The position numbers and the translations under genes are program-made. The notes beneath the pieces were generated by a model, which saw only the letters and a program-made list of their open reading frames with translations, was not told the DNA's origin and did no database searches. Shown here in pieces: positions 35,493 to 46,769 of a DNA stretch of 64,000 nt. Source of the stretch: Chinchilla lanigera (Eukaryota > Chordata > Mammalia > Rodentia > Chinchillidae); the NCBI RefSeq assembly GCF_000276665.1, contig NW_004955476.1, positions 9,340,248 to 9,404,247 on the forward strand, in the 5' to 3' direction. Numbering within the stretch: position 1 is the stretch's first letter; every line of letters starts with the position of its first letter.

Positions 35493-36844
35493 GAGAACAG
35501 CGAACGAGAAGGAAGAGACGAGAGGAGAGTCAAATATTTAATATCGCACCAAATCCAATCAGTATCAGGAAGAATTGGGTTGAGAAGATCTGATAGGATG
35601 GAGAGAAAGGATGCAAAGTAAAAGCATACAGCTCAACAGATGCAACGTGAGCACATCAGATATTAAACTCTGAGTTATTCTCGGCAGAGAATGGGCCCAG
35701 GATACATTAAACTTACACAATTACAAAAAAAAGAGGAGAAAATGTTTTGTCCTGAATGAAGATTGATTTTTTTCAGATGAAAGACACCAACCTAGGATAA
35801 GGAAACGTTAGTGGAAAAGTTTCCTAACACTTAGGGTGGAAAGCACGGATTTCAAGTATGGAGGGAAATGCGGCTCTGTCTAGACTTGTTCTCTGCCACA
35901 CTCAATATGGAAGAAAATGGAGCAAAAGTCACAAAGTTCTCGGGGAAGACTGCACCATCATGGAGCATCCACCCAAGTGAGCAAGTTATTACTTACCGTG
36001 GAAGAAACAAGCAATATTCTCCCAGATAGAAAACCCTGGATACCACGTAATCCACATGTATTGCAGGTTAAGAAATGAAGAAAATTCCTTGTCTATTGGA
36101 AAGATATTATATTAAGCATTAAGACTATTAGAATATGACATAATTGCTACAAAAATGATCAGAAAATAAGTGAATAAAAATTTTAAAATAAGTCCTCAAG
36201 CAGCAAAAATCAAAATAAATATACAAAACATCATCAAAATGGGCGGTGGGCCTGATACAAAACAACGTTCTCTCACAGCGTTTATGCATGCATCCATTTT
36301 TCTTTGTTAGGGAGATTTATCCTTATAATTATAACCACTGGAATAAAATATAAAATCAGGATAAAAGAAGTACTTCTATAGCAATGGACAATCATTGCTA
36401 TATCAATGGAATATGACGTTGTTCTTAGAAGACCTGGGCGAATCAAATGAGAAATTAGCAACAAAAATAACAGCACTTAATAAAGCGGCCAAACACAAAA
36501 GTAATTTTAAAGCATTCATATTTTTACTGTTTACCAAAAATAGGCATTTAGAAAATACAGTGGGAAAAACATTCATCTTAAAAACTAAGCCAACTGGAAG
36601 TAATAATTATTTTTAAATGTGAGATCCTTATATTAAAAACCACAGAGTTTTACCAAAAGACCAAAAACACAAAACAACACAAAAAGATAAGGAAAAACCT
36701 CATGTATCTAAGAGAATACAACAGGCCAGGGAGGAGACATGGGCATCGTGGACCTGTCTGTCACCTTCCCCGTGGCCAGGAGGTGCCTGCCGATCCTGCC
36801 GAAATGGGGCCATTCTTTCCGGAACCTTCCTCGGCTGAGAATTA
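35493..36844. other. Unassigned, AT-rich
   Basis: No repeat clearly recognised. The sequence is A-rich and gives only short frames. Confidence 0.4.
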
Positions 36845-37385
36845 AACATGCCTGCGGTCCTCCGGGGGAGTTGGCGTGTGCACACAGCCCATAGTAATCC
36901 TTTCTCCATGCTCCCAACCCCGATGTCTTGGTCCCCTTCCCATTTGCGAAAGAGCCATTCCCTACTTCCTTTTCTCTACCTTTCATCTTGCTCTTTCAGT
37001 TATTTATACTTTGAGCTTCTCATAGAAGAGGAAGCAGAGAGACATGTGACATTGAAGCTCATGTGTCTGATTGATTTCGCTTTAGCTTGCTGGTCTCCAG
37101 GTGCATCCATTTCCTACACATACTCAAATTTATCCTTCTTTAAGGCAGAGTAGTGCTCCATTACATGTAAATACCACATTTTAAAAATCTATCCGTCTGT
37201 TGATGGGCACACAAGCTGTCCCCAAGACTCAGCTGTGAAGCACTGTGCTGCCATGAAGACGAGTGTGCAGGTGTCACTGTGATGTGATGACTTTAGCTCT
37301 TCTGGGAAGAAAGCCAGAAGGAGATACCTGGAGCAACTGGAGCTCATGATAGGAGAAATAAGTCTCTTGTGCATGGGGTTTAAAG
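36845..37385 (-). mobile_element. L1 3' fragment
   Basis: Minus-strand translation gives 'CTLVFMAAQCFTAESWGQLVCPSTDG', cut to its key parts: MAAQCFTAESWGQLVCP corresponds to the conserved 'FIAALFTIAKTWNQPKCP' stretch of ORF2. The 3' end on the minus strand includes an AGTATTTTAACATGG-like junction and the polypurine tract. It lies about 0.8 kb from an oppositely oriented L1 fragment of the same part of the element (38,180-38,640). Confidence 0.8.
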
Positions 37386-37436
37386 TGAATGAGAGGAATT
37401 TTTTTAAAGCTTCGACCTCCTTCTTCAGCTAGAGCA

Positions 37437-37900
37437 GATTTGGCCACACTGCTCTCCGCGGGCCTCGGGCCCTAGCCTGGCCCTCACACCCGCCACACCC
37501 CTTGGACTCTGCTCACACACACTCGTTCCTCACCAGGTCAACCCTGTAGTGAGGAAAGCATCGCTCCCGCTTCACAGACGCCGAGGGGGCTAAGGGAGGG
37601 GAGGCGGCCGCTCGCCCGAGCTGACCGTGCAGAGACGCAGGGTGGAGCGCGCTTGGGTGCAGGGCTGTGGACCCCGGCCTGGCCACGCAGCACGGACCTC
37701 TGCAATGGTGTCACCGTGCGCACCACACACGCTGGGCTCAGCGCTGCCTGGGGTCCATGGCCACACTCGCCGGCTCCAGTGGAGCGGCCACTCTCTGGGT
37801 CACTGTGTGGAGAAGTCTGCTGAGGTTGCCGCAGGTCCTGCACATCAGAAAACCTCGCCTGCAGAGAAGAGCCCAGTGAAGACCATCACCGGGGACCTGT
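37437..37900. other. CpG-rich block, with a possible MIR
   Basis: High GC and many CpG sites for this window (for example GCGGCCGCTCGCCCGAG, GGAGCGCGCTTGG). The part at 37,540-37,690 resembles the MIR core (CTCCCGCTTCACAGACGCCG with GGGCTAAGGG... ), read on the minus-strand sense. No promoter motif is evident. Open frames on both strands here (up to 138 codons) overlap and lack domains. Confidence 0.45.
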
Positions 37901-37929
37901 CCAGCAGGCCAAGGAATGTGGTGAAAGCC

Positions 37930-38068
37930 AGAAACGTCTTGCACCTTTTTTGTTTGTTTGTTTGTTTTTTGGTTTTTCTCCGGTACCAGGAATCGAACTC
38001 ACCACCTTGCGCTTGCCAGGCAGGCACTGTGCCACTGAGCTAAATCCCCAGCCCAGAAATGTCTTGCA
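37930..38068 (-). mobile_element. ID SINE with 14-bp target duplication
   Basis: Plus strand shows the T-rich tail, CCGGTACCAGGAATCGAACTC and GAGCTAAATCCCCAGCCC, the reverse of the ID sequence. The flanks AGAAACGTCTTGCA (37,930-37,943) and AGAAATGTCTTGCA (38,055-38,068) match at 13 of 14 bases. The body retains the GTACCGG end found in the other ID copies, indicating the same subfamily. Confidence 0.9.
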
Positions 38069-38179
38069 ATTGTAAATGATATTGAAAAGACTTTAGGACA
38101 CAACATTGAAGTGTTTCAGCCTCTGCTGTCATAGAATTTTTGGCAGTGTCCCCTTGCCTCAATGAAACACTAAAGGCAC

Positions 38180-38640
38180 AAACTGTGCCCCGTGTTTATA
38201 GCAGCACAAGTCATACCAGCTAAACCTTGGAAGCAGCCAACTTATCTATCAACAGATGAACAAACAAAGAAAACGTGGTATTTATACACAGTGGAGCACT
38301 ACTCTGCCACAAAGAAGGATAAATCTGAGTCATGTGTAGGAAAGTGAATGCACCCTGAGACCATAATGTTAAGTGAAATCAATCAGACACATAAGCTTCA
38401 ATGCTGCATAACTTCTCTTATATTAGAAAGCCACAGTATAAGTAGTTTGTAAAATAAAATGAAGGACACAGTAGGAAATGGGAAGGTAGAGCTTTTGCAG
38501 ATGGGAAGGGGTCTAGAGACAGACAAGGGGAATGAAAACAATTGAGATGTGTTCCGCTCCTCTGCCTGATCCCTAGGATGAACGTGCACGGTGTGCTGCA
38601 AAGACGGACCAATAAATGATAACAAAAGCGAAGCATTCGT
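38180..38640 (+). mobile_element. L1 3' fragment
   Basis: The translated start 'PVFIAAQ' at about 38,195 and 'YTVEHYSATKKDKSE' further on match the end of L1 ORF2, followed by CATAATGTTAAGTGAAATC and the 3' UTR with GGAAGGGG-type polypurines. The 5' end falls at a CCCGTGTTTATAGCAGCACA sequence, the same position as in the copy at 43,616. The 3' end is degenerate. Confidence 0.8.
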
Positions 38641-39719
38641 TTTGACAAAGCGTTTAACTTCCATTTACAATTTGGAGAAAGGAAGAGAGATGTATGTCTG
38701 GACTCTTGCCTGGTGTGTCTCCTACAGAGATTTCTCTGCCAGTAACAGATGAGGCTTTTTTTTTATTATTATTAAAATCACATTATTTGCTTCAGCTGAG
38801 CAACACACAAGGGAGTGTAGCTGAGTGCTGAGTCTCACTTGCCACCTCCACACTGCAGCCGCCCTCTCCCCCGGCCCTGGCCTCTGCGAGCCCAGCGGGA
38901 TTCAGCACCCGCACCCGCTCCCTGGCTGGGGTTGACCTTCTCAGCTTGGCCAGAAGTCGTGTTTCTATCAGTTCCTTCCTTCTAGTCACCTGGACCGAGG
39001 CACACATGTACGAGTTGGAATGAACATAACACACCCTTGAGAAACTTTCTTAAGTAGGAGCCTCTCATTCCGAAGAAAATCTTCACAAAGCCAAAACTTC
39101 CCTCGCCCCTGTCCCGTCCTCTCTCAATAGCTGACCTTTCTCCGTCCATCTCTTCACATCAGACAGCCCTGACCGATTAACCAGTGGGACTGAAGCCCCT
39201 CTTCAGTTCCCCGCTTGAATGTCTCCGCTGCAGTTAGGTTTCGCTCCTTGCTCTCGTTAGGTACTAAGCGGAACCCTCAGGAGCGATGAGCAGCGGAGCG
39301 GAAGGCTCAGCGCGCCAGCGATCGGTGTAATTACCTCTGCGCACACCCGCCGGGCCAGCTCCTCCTCGCTAAGCTCATAATTTCTGGTCTCCACTCAAAC
39401 AAAACAGGCTTTCACAGGCGCTGGCCACCTCTTAGACGGCGGATGCCAAAGGGCAGTTCAGTGCTTGGCATATGCAGATGTGGTCCTAAGGCCCAGATGT
39501 GAGAATCTAATGTACAGCACCATTTTAAAATTCAGCATTGTGCTTTTACGCACTCGTTAATGAGGCAGAGTGTTTAATGTCTGCAGTGCCAAAGAACGGT
39601 ACCTCTGTGCGTCTTACGCCTTCCGTGAGCTTCACCTCCTCCAGAGTCGGCTCGGTCTGAAAGGGAAATCAAAATTTTAAGTAAAGGCTGCCAAGAATGC
39701 CCACCAAAACCAGACGGAC
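38641..39719. other. Unassigned; CpG-enriched in part
   Basis: No transposon identified. 39,240-39,370 has CpG-containing text such as GCGGAGCGGAAGG and AGCGCGCCAGCGATCGG. The minus strand at 38,800-39,010 has an open frame of 80 codons with a TCGGTCCAG acceptor-like site, and 39,618-39,656 is a separate microexon-like segment (below). Confidence 0.4.
39618..39656 (-). other. Candidate 39-bp microexon (weak)
   Basis: On the minus strand a strong acceptor (GATTTCCCTTTCAG, pyrimidine tract at 39,657-39,680) precedes 39,656. The donor-like GTAAGA follows 39,618 at 39,612-39,617. The 39 bases are a multiple of three and translate to TEPTLEEVKLTEG in one open frame; one other frame is also open. 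I do not recognise the peptide, and no partner exon could be verified. Confidence 0.2.
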
Positions 39720-40045
39720 ATGTCCAGAAAAGCCTGATAACGGGATACTTCTTCCTTTGTGTAACCCATGCTTGTTTAACTGATGGCCTTGGAATGTAAC
39801 TTGAGATGTTTAACTCCCTTAGCAACCCATGATGTCACCCAACCCACCAATCACAATGCGACAAATCTGCCTTCCTACCGCCCCTCTTGCTCTCCCTGTA
39901 GGAATCCCAAAACCCTACCAAGCAGGGCTCTGATTCATTGGGTGCAATCCTACTCAGGCCCACCAGCATAATAAACTGCCTCCTAAATCTTCTCTGCACC
40001 TTTTCTTCCTGTGTTCGGTCTGTTTTTTGTAACAGGTCCACCCTC
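39720..40045 (+). mobile_element. ERV-type LTR (solo or fragment)
   Basis: Consists of a TGTCCAGAAAAGCCTGATAAC-like start, a U3-like part with CCTTAGCAACCCATGATG, CAAGCAGGGCTCTGATTCATTGG, a polyadenylation-like AATAAACTGCCTCC and then TCTGTTTTTTGTAACAGG near the end. The AATAAA with downstream GT-rich sequence is typical of retroviral LTR R/U5 regions. No internal sequence was seen downstream. The family could not be determined. Confidence 0.5.
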
Positions 40046-40805
40046 CTTCCCAGCACCAAGGGCTGTGCAGGGCTTTCAATGGGGACTGTGGCGTCCTGGT
40101 GACATGCTGCCACTCGCACCCTGGGAGAGGAGCTCTGTGGAAATGCTGTTTCTGATGACAGCTCTTCAGATTTCAAATAAATTGGTCTGGCTTTCTGTGC
40201 ATGAGTTAGTCCAGGAACGGAAGCTAAAACACTGACCATGTCAAGGGAGTAGATGCCTAGGGTAGCATCCAGCGTACCCCTCACACGGGCATGGAGCCCA
40301 GAGTCCAGAGCAGGCAGCTGCAGACCTTGCGCTGACCACCGAGGCCCCTGCCCAGCCCCAGCCCCACCTCTGGGACGGCTGCAGCAATAATTTAGGCCAG
40401 TGGAACCTGTGGCCTTCTCCTGCCCTCGCCGGTCTGGAGCATATGGTTTGTTCTCCTGACTAATAATACCCCTTCCCCCACAATTAGCTTTGCAGCCTAG
40501 GGACTAAGGATTTCTGAAATAATATTAACCCAGGAGGCCAGGGCCTTCTTTTCTAACTAATAATACCCTGTGAACACCATTTGTTTCTGGCATCTCTGCT
40601 GTGTGCCTTATGCAATGAGTCAGCTATGAGAGAGAAAATATTTATTGCAGTACCGGGTTCTGAGGAATCAGGCATGATTTAGTAAGTGCAGCAATTCAAA
40701 ACATGCATTCTTTCAACCAGACGCCTCAAAATCATTACAAAAGAGGTTTAAAAAGTCATACTTAGGAAATTGTTTCCTTTTTCCTTGTAGTATATTCAAC
40801 ACTGT
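40046..40805. other. Unassigned; contains a short direct repeat
   Basis: No transposon seen. ACTAATAATACCC occurs at 40,459-40,471 and 40,557-40,569, separated by 98 bp, with other TAAT cores between. This region lacks recognised repeats for 0.75 kb. Confidence 0.4.
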
Positions 40806-40807
40806 AT

Positions 40808-40968
40808 TTCCTAAGGATCCTCAGCACTCTGGGAGGCTGAGGCAGGAGGATCAAAAGTTCAAGCCTGAACAATTTAGCAACTTAGTGAAACCCTTCAAGA
40901 GGAAAAAAGTTAAAAGAGTGTGAGGACTCTGGGTTCAACCCCCAGTTCCAACAACAACAACAAAAAGC
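40808..40968 (+). mobile_element. B1-ID dimeric SINE, 5' truncated
   Basis: CCTCAGCACTCTGGGAGGC and GAGGCAGGAGGATCAAAAG (B1 left part), then GCAACTTAGTGAAACCC and AAAAAAGTTAAAAG, then the ID-like right part GGACTCTGGGTTCAACCCCC, ending in (AAC)n. The AACTTAGTGAAACCC join is characteristic of the B1-dID family. Confidence 0.7.
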
Positions 40969-41884
40969 AAGTAGCTGAAATTGCTAACTTTGAGGTGTGG
41001 GAGAAGTTTTCTCTGGGAAATTAACACTGGTGTTGATAAAACAGCAGGCTCAATTCCAGTTTTGTTGCCAAGGTGCTTTTAAGGGGCAGGTTTTCAGACT
41101 CTGGCTGCGGACAACAGTCTTACAAAATAATTCAGCGTTCCCAGAGGATTAGGAAACTGTGCTCGTACTGCTCGGGTTCATGGAAAGGGACAGCAGTAAA
41201 ACTACCACACCAGTGCTCCTAGGGAAAATCGGACTTCCCTGCCCCTGACAGGTGCCACACGTAATTGACACCTACAGAGAAACCCACCAATCCATCAGCC
41301 AGGGAGTGGCCACGTGGCTCCCGGGAGCTGATGTGCTTGGAAAAAGACCACGGCGCTTCCACAACACAAATTTACACTGAACGTAGCTTTCACTCAACTT
41401 TACTCACAGGACACAGGCAGCACTCATTGATGACTCATACACTTTTAGGCATCATACGCCAAGGGATATTTTATTTATGATGCATTTTGAACGTTAAGAT
41501 TTTGTTCAGCTAATGAGAGGTCACCAATAGCTCATCATCTGCAATGCTGACCTCCAGGGATTGAATATAAAAAACAGGAAAAAATCGTACACAGTTTTAA
41601 AATTTTTGCCGACTTACCTGCAGTGGTCTTAAGAACATGGATGTGCTTGTACTATGAGTTTCCTAAAACTACATGATGTCATCACAAGAGGTTTCAGCTT
41701 GGGGGAGGGTTTTCATAGTCAACTATTATGTGGATGGAATAACATAAATCAAACCCAGACAAAAATGTGTTGAATAGATGATGTTTTTATTTTCTTACCA
41801 CATTTTTTCACATTACCTATTTTTTTATACATGAGGTTAGGGGATAGTTCCAATAATAGATAACTATTAATGGGGTACATCTCT
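40969..41884. other. Unassigned sequence
   Basis: No gene or recognised repeat in this interval. Confidence 0.4.
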
Positions 41885-42022
41885 ACTCTTTTTGTTGTTA
41901 CTGTTTTGAGACAGATCTCCATATGTTGCCCAGCCTGGCATTGAACTCATGGACTGAAATGATCTTCCTGCCTCAGCCTCCCAAGTGCTAGGACTACAGT
42001 TGTGTCCCTCTGCCTGGCTCTT
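41885..42022 (-). mobile_element. B1 SINE
   Basis: Plus strand: TTTTGTTGTTACTGTTTTGAG, ACAGATCTCCATATGTTGCC, CAGCCTGGCATTGAACTC, CTGCCTCAGCCTCCCAAG, GTGCTAGGACTACAGTTGTG. This is the reverse-complement B1 order. Confidence 0.85.
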
Positions 42023-43615
42023 CCTGTCCTAAGGTGTCATTTCATGTGGACAGAGCACCCCCCATAGGGCAGATAAAACTGGAGAAGGTCGTCTACAGAC
42101 TCTTGTCCTACTCTTCTCCCTTTTTCTCCGAGAAGTTAGAGAGCATGGGTACTCTGCTGTTCTTGTGTGCTATGTCTTATTGGACAGCGGTTCCTGTCCC
42201 CTCCCTCCTGGGAGGCCACCCATGGTCAGGACCACCTGGAAGGGACAGTCCACTCAACATGGGGTCTGAGTGCGTAAGTCCGTGAGCTCCCAGCACATGA
42301 ATTGCTCCAGCAAGGTCTTTCTGTAGCCTCAACTGCATCTCTGACTGTTCTTCATTAAAGACCCCAACTGGGAAAATAGACTGCCCCTTCAGGAGCCCTT
42401 ACATCAGTACTTATTATTTATTACATTCTAGCCAGGTAGGAATTATTCGACATCTATGAATCATAAAACCTCTACAAAGTAATTGTTAGCAATAACAGCA
42501 GTGGTTATGCTATCTCAACAGTTAGCAAAAGGCCTCCTTCAACAGAGGCGTTCCTCAAGACTTCTTAAGGATGTGTTGGACTCGTACATAGCAACAGCAC
42601 CCACACCAATCTGCATTAAATTCCACAAGAAATGACAGTAGTGTCCGCTCCGCCATGGAGAGCGAGTGACCAACTGCAGATGGCTTCCAACAGCGATGCT
42701 GGAGATGACCCTGAGTTCATTTCCGTGCCCCGTGATACCCAGCTGCAAAGACGCTGAAGACACGACTTAAATGCAGAACTCAATAAAAGAGAATTTAGTC
42801 CTGCTGGATGCTATTTTCAGTAGTTGCTTTCTTTTGACCAAACTGTGTATGAAAATAAAGTTTAGAAGACCCTGAAAGTGAATAGTTGAAATTTAAGTCT
42901 GTCATTGTACAGCTACCCACAGAGCAAGTTAGAAGCGTATGTGACTTGTGGGCTGAAGTGAGGGAGGCAGTCAGAAGAACAGGTAATTGTTCCGACGTGA
43001 TGAGGACCATGAGAGGTGAGGCTGGTGTGAGAAACCAATCACCCAACTTGAGCTGCAGGACAGGGACCCAGGGAGAAGCAGCGAGCAAGCTAGCATCTGC
43101 ACACGAGCAGAGGACAGGGGACGGGAGACTCGGGGAAGAGGAACTGAGCTGTGCCAAAACTCTTAGAAAAGCACGCTGGGGGCAGGCAGAGAAAGTCCAA
43201 GTGGACAGTGGGGGACAGGAGGGAGAGAATCCTGTGGAAGACGAGACCCACATGAAGAGCCACACTGTTGTGAAGACAGCAGGGAGGTCAGACCTGGAGC
43301 CCTGCACCTTCGTATTTCTTTGCGGTCATGCCAGCTCCAAACCAGCACCATGGTCTTCACCGCAGAGACTGCAGTCGGGAGTGGAAGCAGGGTGAGGTAG
43401 GTGAGAGTGCCAATAACCCCAGGCGCCAGTGGTGTAAGCCGGGACTTGGGTAGTGGCAGTGGAGACCACAGGGTGTAGAATTCATTTGAAACCAACACCT
43501 TCGAAAGCAGTATGTGTTTGGAGAAGGTGAGAAAGAGAGATGCCAAGAATGACTCCCAGGTTTCTGTAACAAGACATCTTCCCAAAGAGTTAAAGACATC
43601 ATGTCACAGTGATCC
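42023..43615. other. Unassigned; long overlapping open frames
   Basis: Between 42,795 and 43,395 a 170-codon minus frame and a 169-codon plus frame overlap almost fully. Neither has a recognisable domain or splice context, so I do not call a gene. The sequence just upstream of the L1 fragment at 43,616 is otherwise unassigned. Confidence 0.4.
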
Positions 43616-43995
43616 ATGCAGACCCGTGTTTATAGCAGCACAGCTCACAATAGCTAAATCTTAGAAGTGGCCTCTATGTCCACCAACAGATGAATGGATA
43701 AAGAAAATATGGTATTTACGCACAATGGAATAGTACTCTGCCATAAAGAAGGATAAACTTTAGACATTTGTAGGAAAATGAATGCACCTTGAGACTATAA
43801 TGTTAAACGAAATAAATCAGACCCAAAGCTTAAATATTGAGAAACCCAAAATATAAGTAAAGAGAAAATAGGAAATAGGGAGATAGATCTTTTGCAAATG
43901 GGAAGCAAGGGGCAGGAGGTGTAAAAGAACGAGATTGTTACATATGTGTACCAACTCCCCCACAGTGAATGTAATCATTATGTACCACAAACATC
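43616..43995 (+). mobile_element. L1 3' fragment
   Basis: Starts at CCCGTGTTTATAGCAGCACA, then 'YTSTALHHCQ'-like through GCTAAATCTTAGAAGTGG, GCATGGAATAGTACTCTGCC, CATAATGTTAAACG and ends with the 3' UTR text GTACCAACTCCCCCACAG. The order matches the 3' end of L1, read on the plus strand. It is 5' truncated at the same point as the copy at 38,180. Confidence 0.85.
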
Positions 43996-44470
43996 TAGAA
44001 ATCAACATAAGAGAGAACACCCTGGAGGACGGTGGCAGCATCGTCTTTCGGAAGAAGCAAAGTGGCATTTGGCATGGGCGAAGCAATAGCTCAGGCTTGG
44101 ATGTGTCCACGGAATGGTCAAGAGAGAATGTCCGGTGGCAGGATTACAAGTCAGGAGGAGTAATGGACACTGTTCCCATACATCCAGCTCCCAGTCCTTG
44201 GTGAGAAATGGGTAACACTCATTGCAAACCAGAATTCCTTCTCCTGTGTTCAGGATTATTGTATTTATTGAAGCAAACTTCAGGTTTTTGCCACAAGACC
44301 ATACACATCATCGGGAGTTGAAGTTCTGCACTTACAAGGCTGAGTATGCACTCTCCTGTCTGCTCCAGAGTCCACAGAACATTGTTTCTCTCTAAAGAAT
44401 CACCTGCATTTCAAGAGCTGGGAATACTCTCAGTTTAGGATCCTAAGCAAGGCTTTTGTTTAAAAATTAA
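43996..44470. other. Unassigned sequence
   Basis: No transposon recognised between two L1 tails. The frame at 43,935-44,204 spans the L1 end and has no domain. Confidence 0.4.
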
Positions 44471-44474
44471 TTCC

Positions 44475-44600
44475 ATGACGTGAGCGAACGGGCATGGGAG
44501 AACAAGAAATAAGATGTCATGTACAGGAACAAATTCCCTACAATGAATGTTATCACTATATATATCTAAAATGTACCAGTAAAAATTTTAAAATGCAAAA
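44475..44600 (+). mobile_element. L1 3' UTR tail
   Basis: GTCATGTACAGGAACAAATTCC, CTACAATGAATGTTATCAC and AAAATGTACCAGTAAAAATTTT resemble the L1 3' UTR end (…CTATGTACATGTACCAACTCC…ACTAATAAAAA). The tail is short and diverged. Confidence 0.6.
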
Positions 44601-44684
44601 AAACTAATTCCAAAGTCCATAAAATGTTAAATCAGGGATTATTTAAAAAATAAGGTGGACATCTGGCTAAGCCCCCCAATTGCA

Positions 44685-44686
<2 letters not shown>

Positions 44687-44720
<34 letters not shown>
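44687..44720. repeat. (TG)17 microsatellite
   Basis: Pure TG repeat followed by TATGAGAGAGAAAGG. Confidence 0.95.
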
Positions 44721-44724
<4 letters not shown>

Positions 44725-45964
44725 AGAGAGAAAGGTGTGTTGTTACTCTTAATATGAAATTTATAAATATAAAATCAGTACCAAAAGACAGATTTTTAGG
44801 CTTTAGATTTTGCTCAAGAAGCTTATGTAACACAGTGTTTTTATTTGTTAAATACCTGGTATATAATTCTAGAAAATAACTCTCAGTAACCTGAAGTTAC
44901 ACTTACAGCTAAACATGTTGATGCCTGGCTTAGTCCATATTGACCTTTTAACTGTCTCATTTTGTGTTTCAGGATATTGAGATCAACCAAACTTTTGTAA
45001 TTTTTGCCAGCTCTGTTTCTCTATTTTTTTCTACTTTCTGCAAAGTGAGACTAAAAATACAAGATATTTTACCTTGCATTCTTTCATCAACAGTAATTGA
45101 TCACACAGCCCGATAATTTATAAAGAAAGTTCAGCCTCAAGAAATAGATTCAATTAGAAACAAGTAATTAAAAGGTAAGGGTCATCAGAAGAAACGCCAT
45201 TGGCAAGATGACAGCTTAGAGCGTTTCTTCGTGGGATGGATGGGGTGGGAGAGAAGAAAGACGTCTCCTTGCACTGTATAGATCTGCCACATGTGACAGT
45301 CATCTTTATTCCCATGTCTACAAACTATTTGGAGGTGAGGAAAGCCCGGCTCCAGAGCATTCATTTCTTAAACATCCACCTACCGCCTAAAGGGTACAAT
45401 TCTTAAAAATGAAAATGTGCAGACAGGTCATCCTCAGCGTGAATCAAACTCATTTGTTATTTCCTAATGTATGCCATTATTCTCAGTCTTACAGGCCAAG
45501 GATCTCTTCATCAACTAAATTAGACATGTTTCCCATGCAGAATTCTCCGTCTCCGTGAGAAAAAGGCAGAGAGTGATGCAAGCAGGAGAGCAGAGCTGTC
45601 CTTGTGCGTGTATTAATTGATGGGCCTCTTGTTCTTTGCATCAGTGTGATGCTGTTGTGCTGACAAGTTACGCATTGAATTCATTTTCCTCCGATGGCAT
45701 GCAGTGTATTTCTTCCTGCATTCATATATTTGCTTGAACAACCGGCGAAACAAAACCCTATCATGCAGAGGTATAAATGGTTCTCCACAAGACACTCGGA
45801 GGGAGAGTTTCTGAGGATGGCAGTGAGCAATGACTTGTCTGTACTATCCGAGCTTGTACCGTCGGGTGCCCCAGACTCTGGGAATATTCCGTGCTTCACT
45901 TCCATTCCCGAGTTTTCTGAGAAGCGACTGACATATTTACGAATGACGTATTCATTTGATGAAT
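44721..45964. other. Unassigned, AT-rich
   Basis: No gene recognised. The overlapping frames at 45,613-45,966 on the two strands (up to 90 codons) have no domain. Confidence 0.4.
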
Positions 45965-46090
45965 AATGAATAAATATAAAAAAGAATTAAGATGATGAAG
46001 ATGTACTATGTACATGTACCAACTCCCCACCCTAAATATAATCATTCCCTATGGCAAACATATACTAATAAAAAATATTTCAAAATAAAA
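45965..46090 (+). mobile_element. L1 3' UTR tail
   Basis: CTATGTACATGTACCAACTCC, CATTCCCTATGGCAAAC and ATATACTAATAAAAAATAT are the standard end of the L1 3' UTR in this genome, followed by A-rich tail. Confidence 0.75.
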
Positions 46091-46768
46091 ATATATATGC
46101 TTTCTAAATTCATTTGTTTATCCAAAACATTTCATTCCACATTAATGACTTTAATTGAACAGACAATACAAAAAGGAGAGGTCAATACATAAATTTAATC
46201 AGACATTTCATAAGCAACCAAAGAATTCAAATTAATGTGACTGTAAACATATACTTCAATATTTTTCTTTTCTTATGAGTACCTGGTTCTGAAAGAAATT
46301 TGAAGTGATTACTCTGAAATGAGAATAATAAGAGTTTTTTTAAGTAAAGGAGAAAAAAAGTAGCCAAGGTGCCTGGGTTTCTTCCTTTTTATATGAATAA
46401 TAATGTTTATCTCATTCTAAGAAAAAAGTTAGGAAAAATAATATTTGTCCTATTTATTTTGGCAAGCATCCAATAAACTCTAGATAATATGTTTATTATT
46501 CAACAGGAATAAACGCCACTTTTTTTAAAATTTACTAGAGATAAATTCAGTGTGAGCTTTGAGCTTCACATTGGCCAAACCAAAGAGAAAATACAATATT
46601 CAGATTAATGTGGCCTACATATAGAGATGAATTTTCGGGAGATGCTTTCAGTCTGGTCCTGAAATCTGAGACATTCAATGAAGGGTCTTCCTGTAGCAGT
46701 GATTTGTGATACAGCTAACAGTAACCTGAAATAGAAATAACATGCCTGAGGAAGTCTGTGTGCTGGGC
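46091..46768. other. Unassigned, AT-rich
   Basis: No gene or recognised repeat. The stretch is strongly A/T-rich. Confidence 0.4.
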
Positions 46769-46769
46769 A

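Noticed and set aside
38792..39034. 80-codon minus frame with a TCGGTCCAG acceptor-like site and TRRKELIETRLLAKLRR sequence.
   Set aside because: The donor is uncertain and the second half is an Ala/Gly/Arg-rich translation of GC-rich text. Less supported than the 39,618 segment, so not called.
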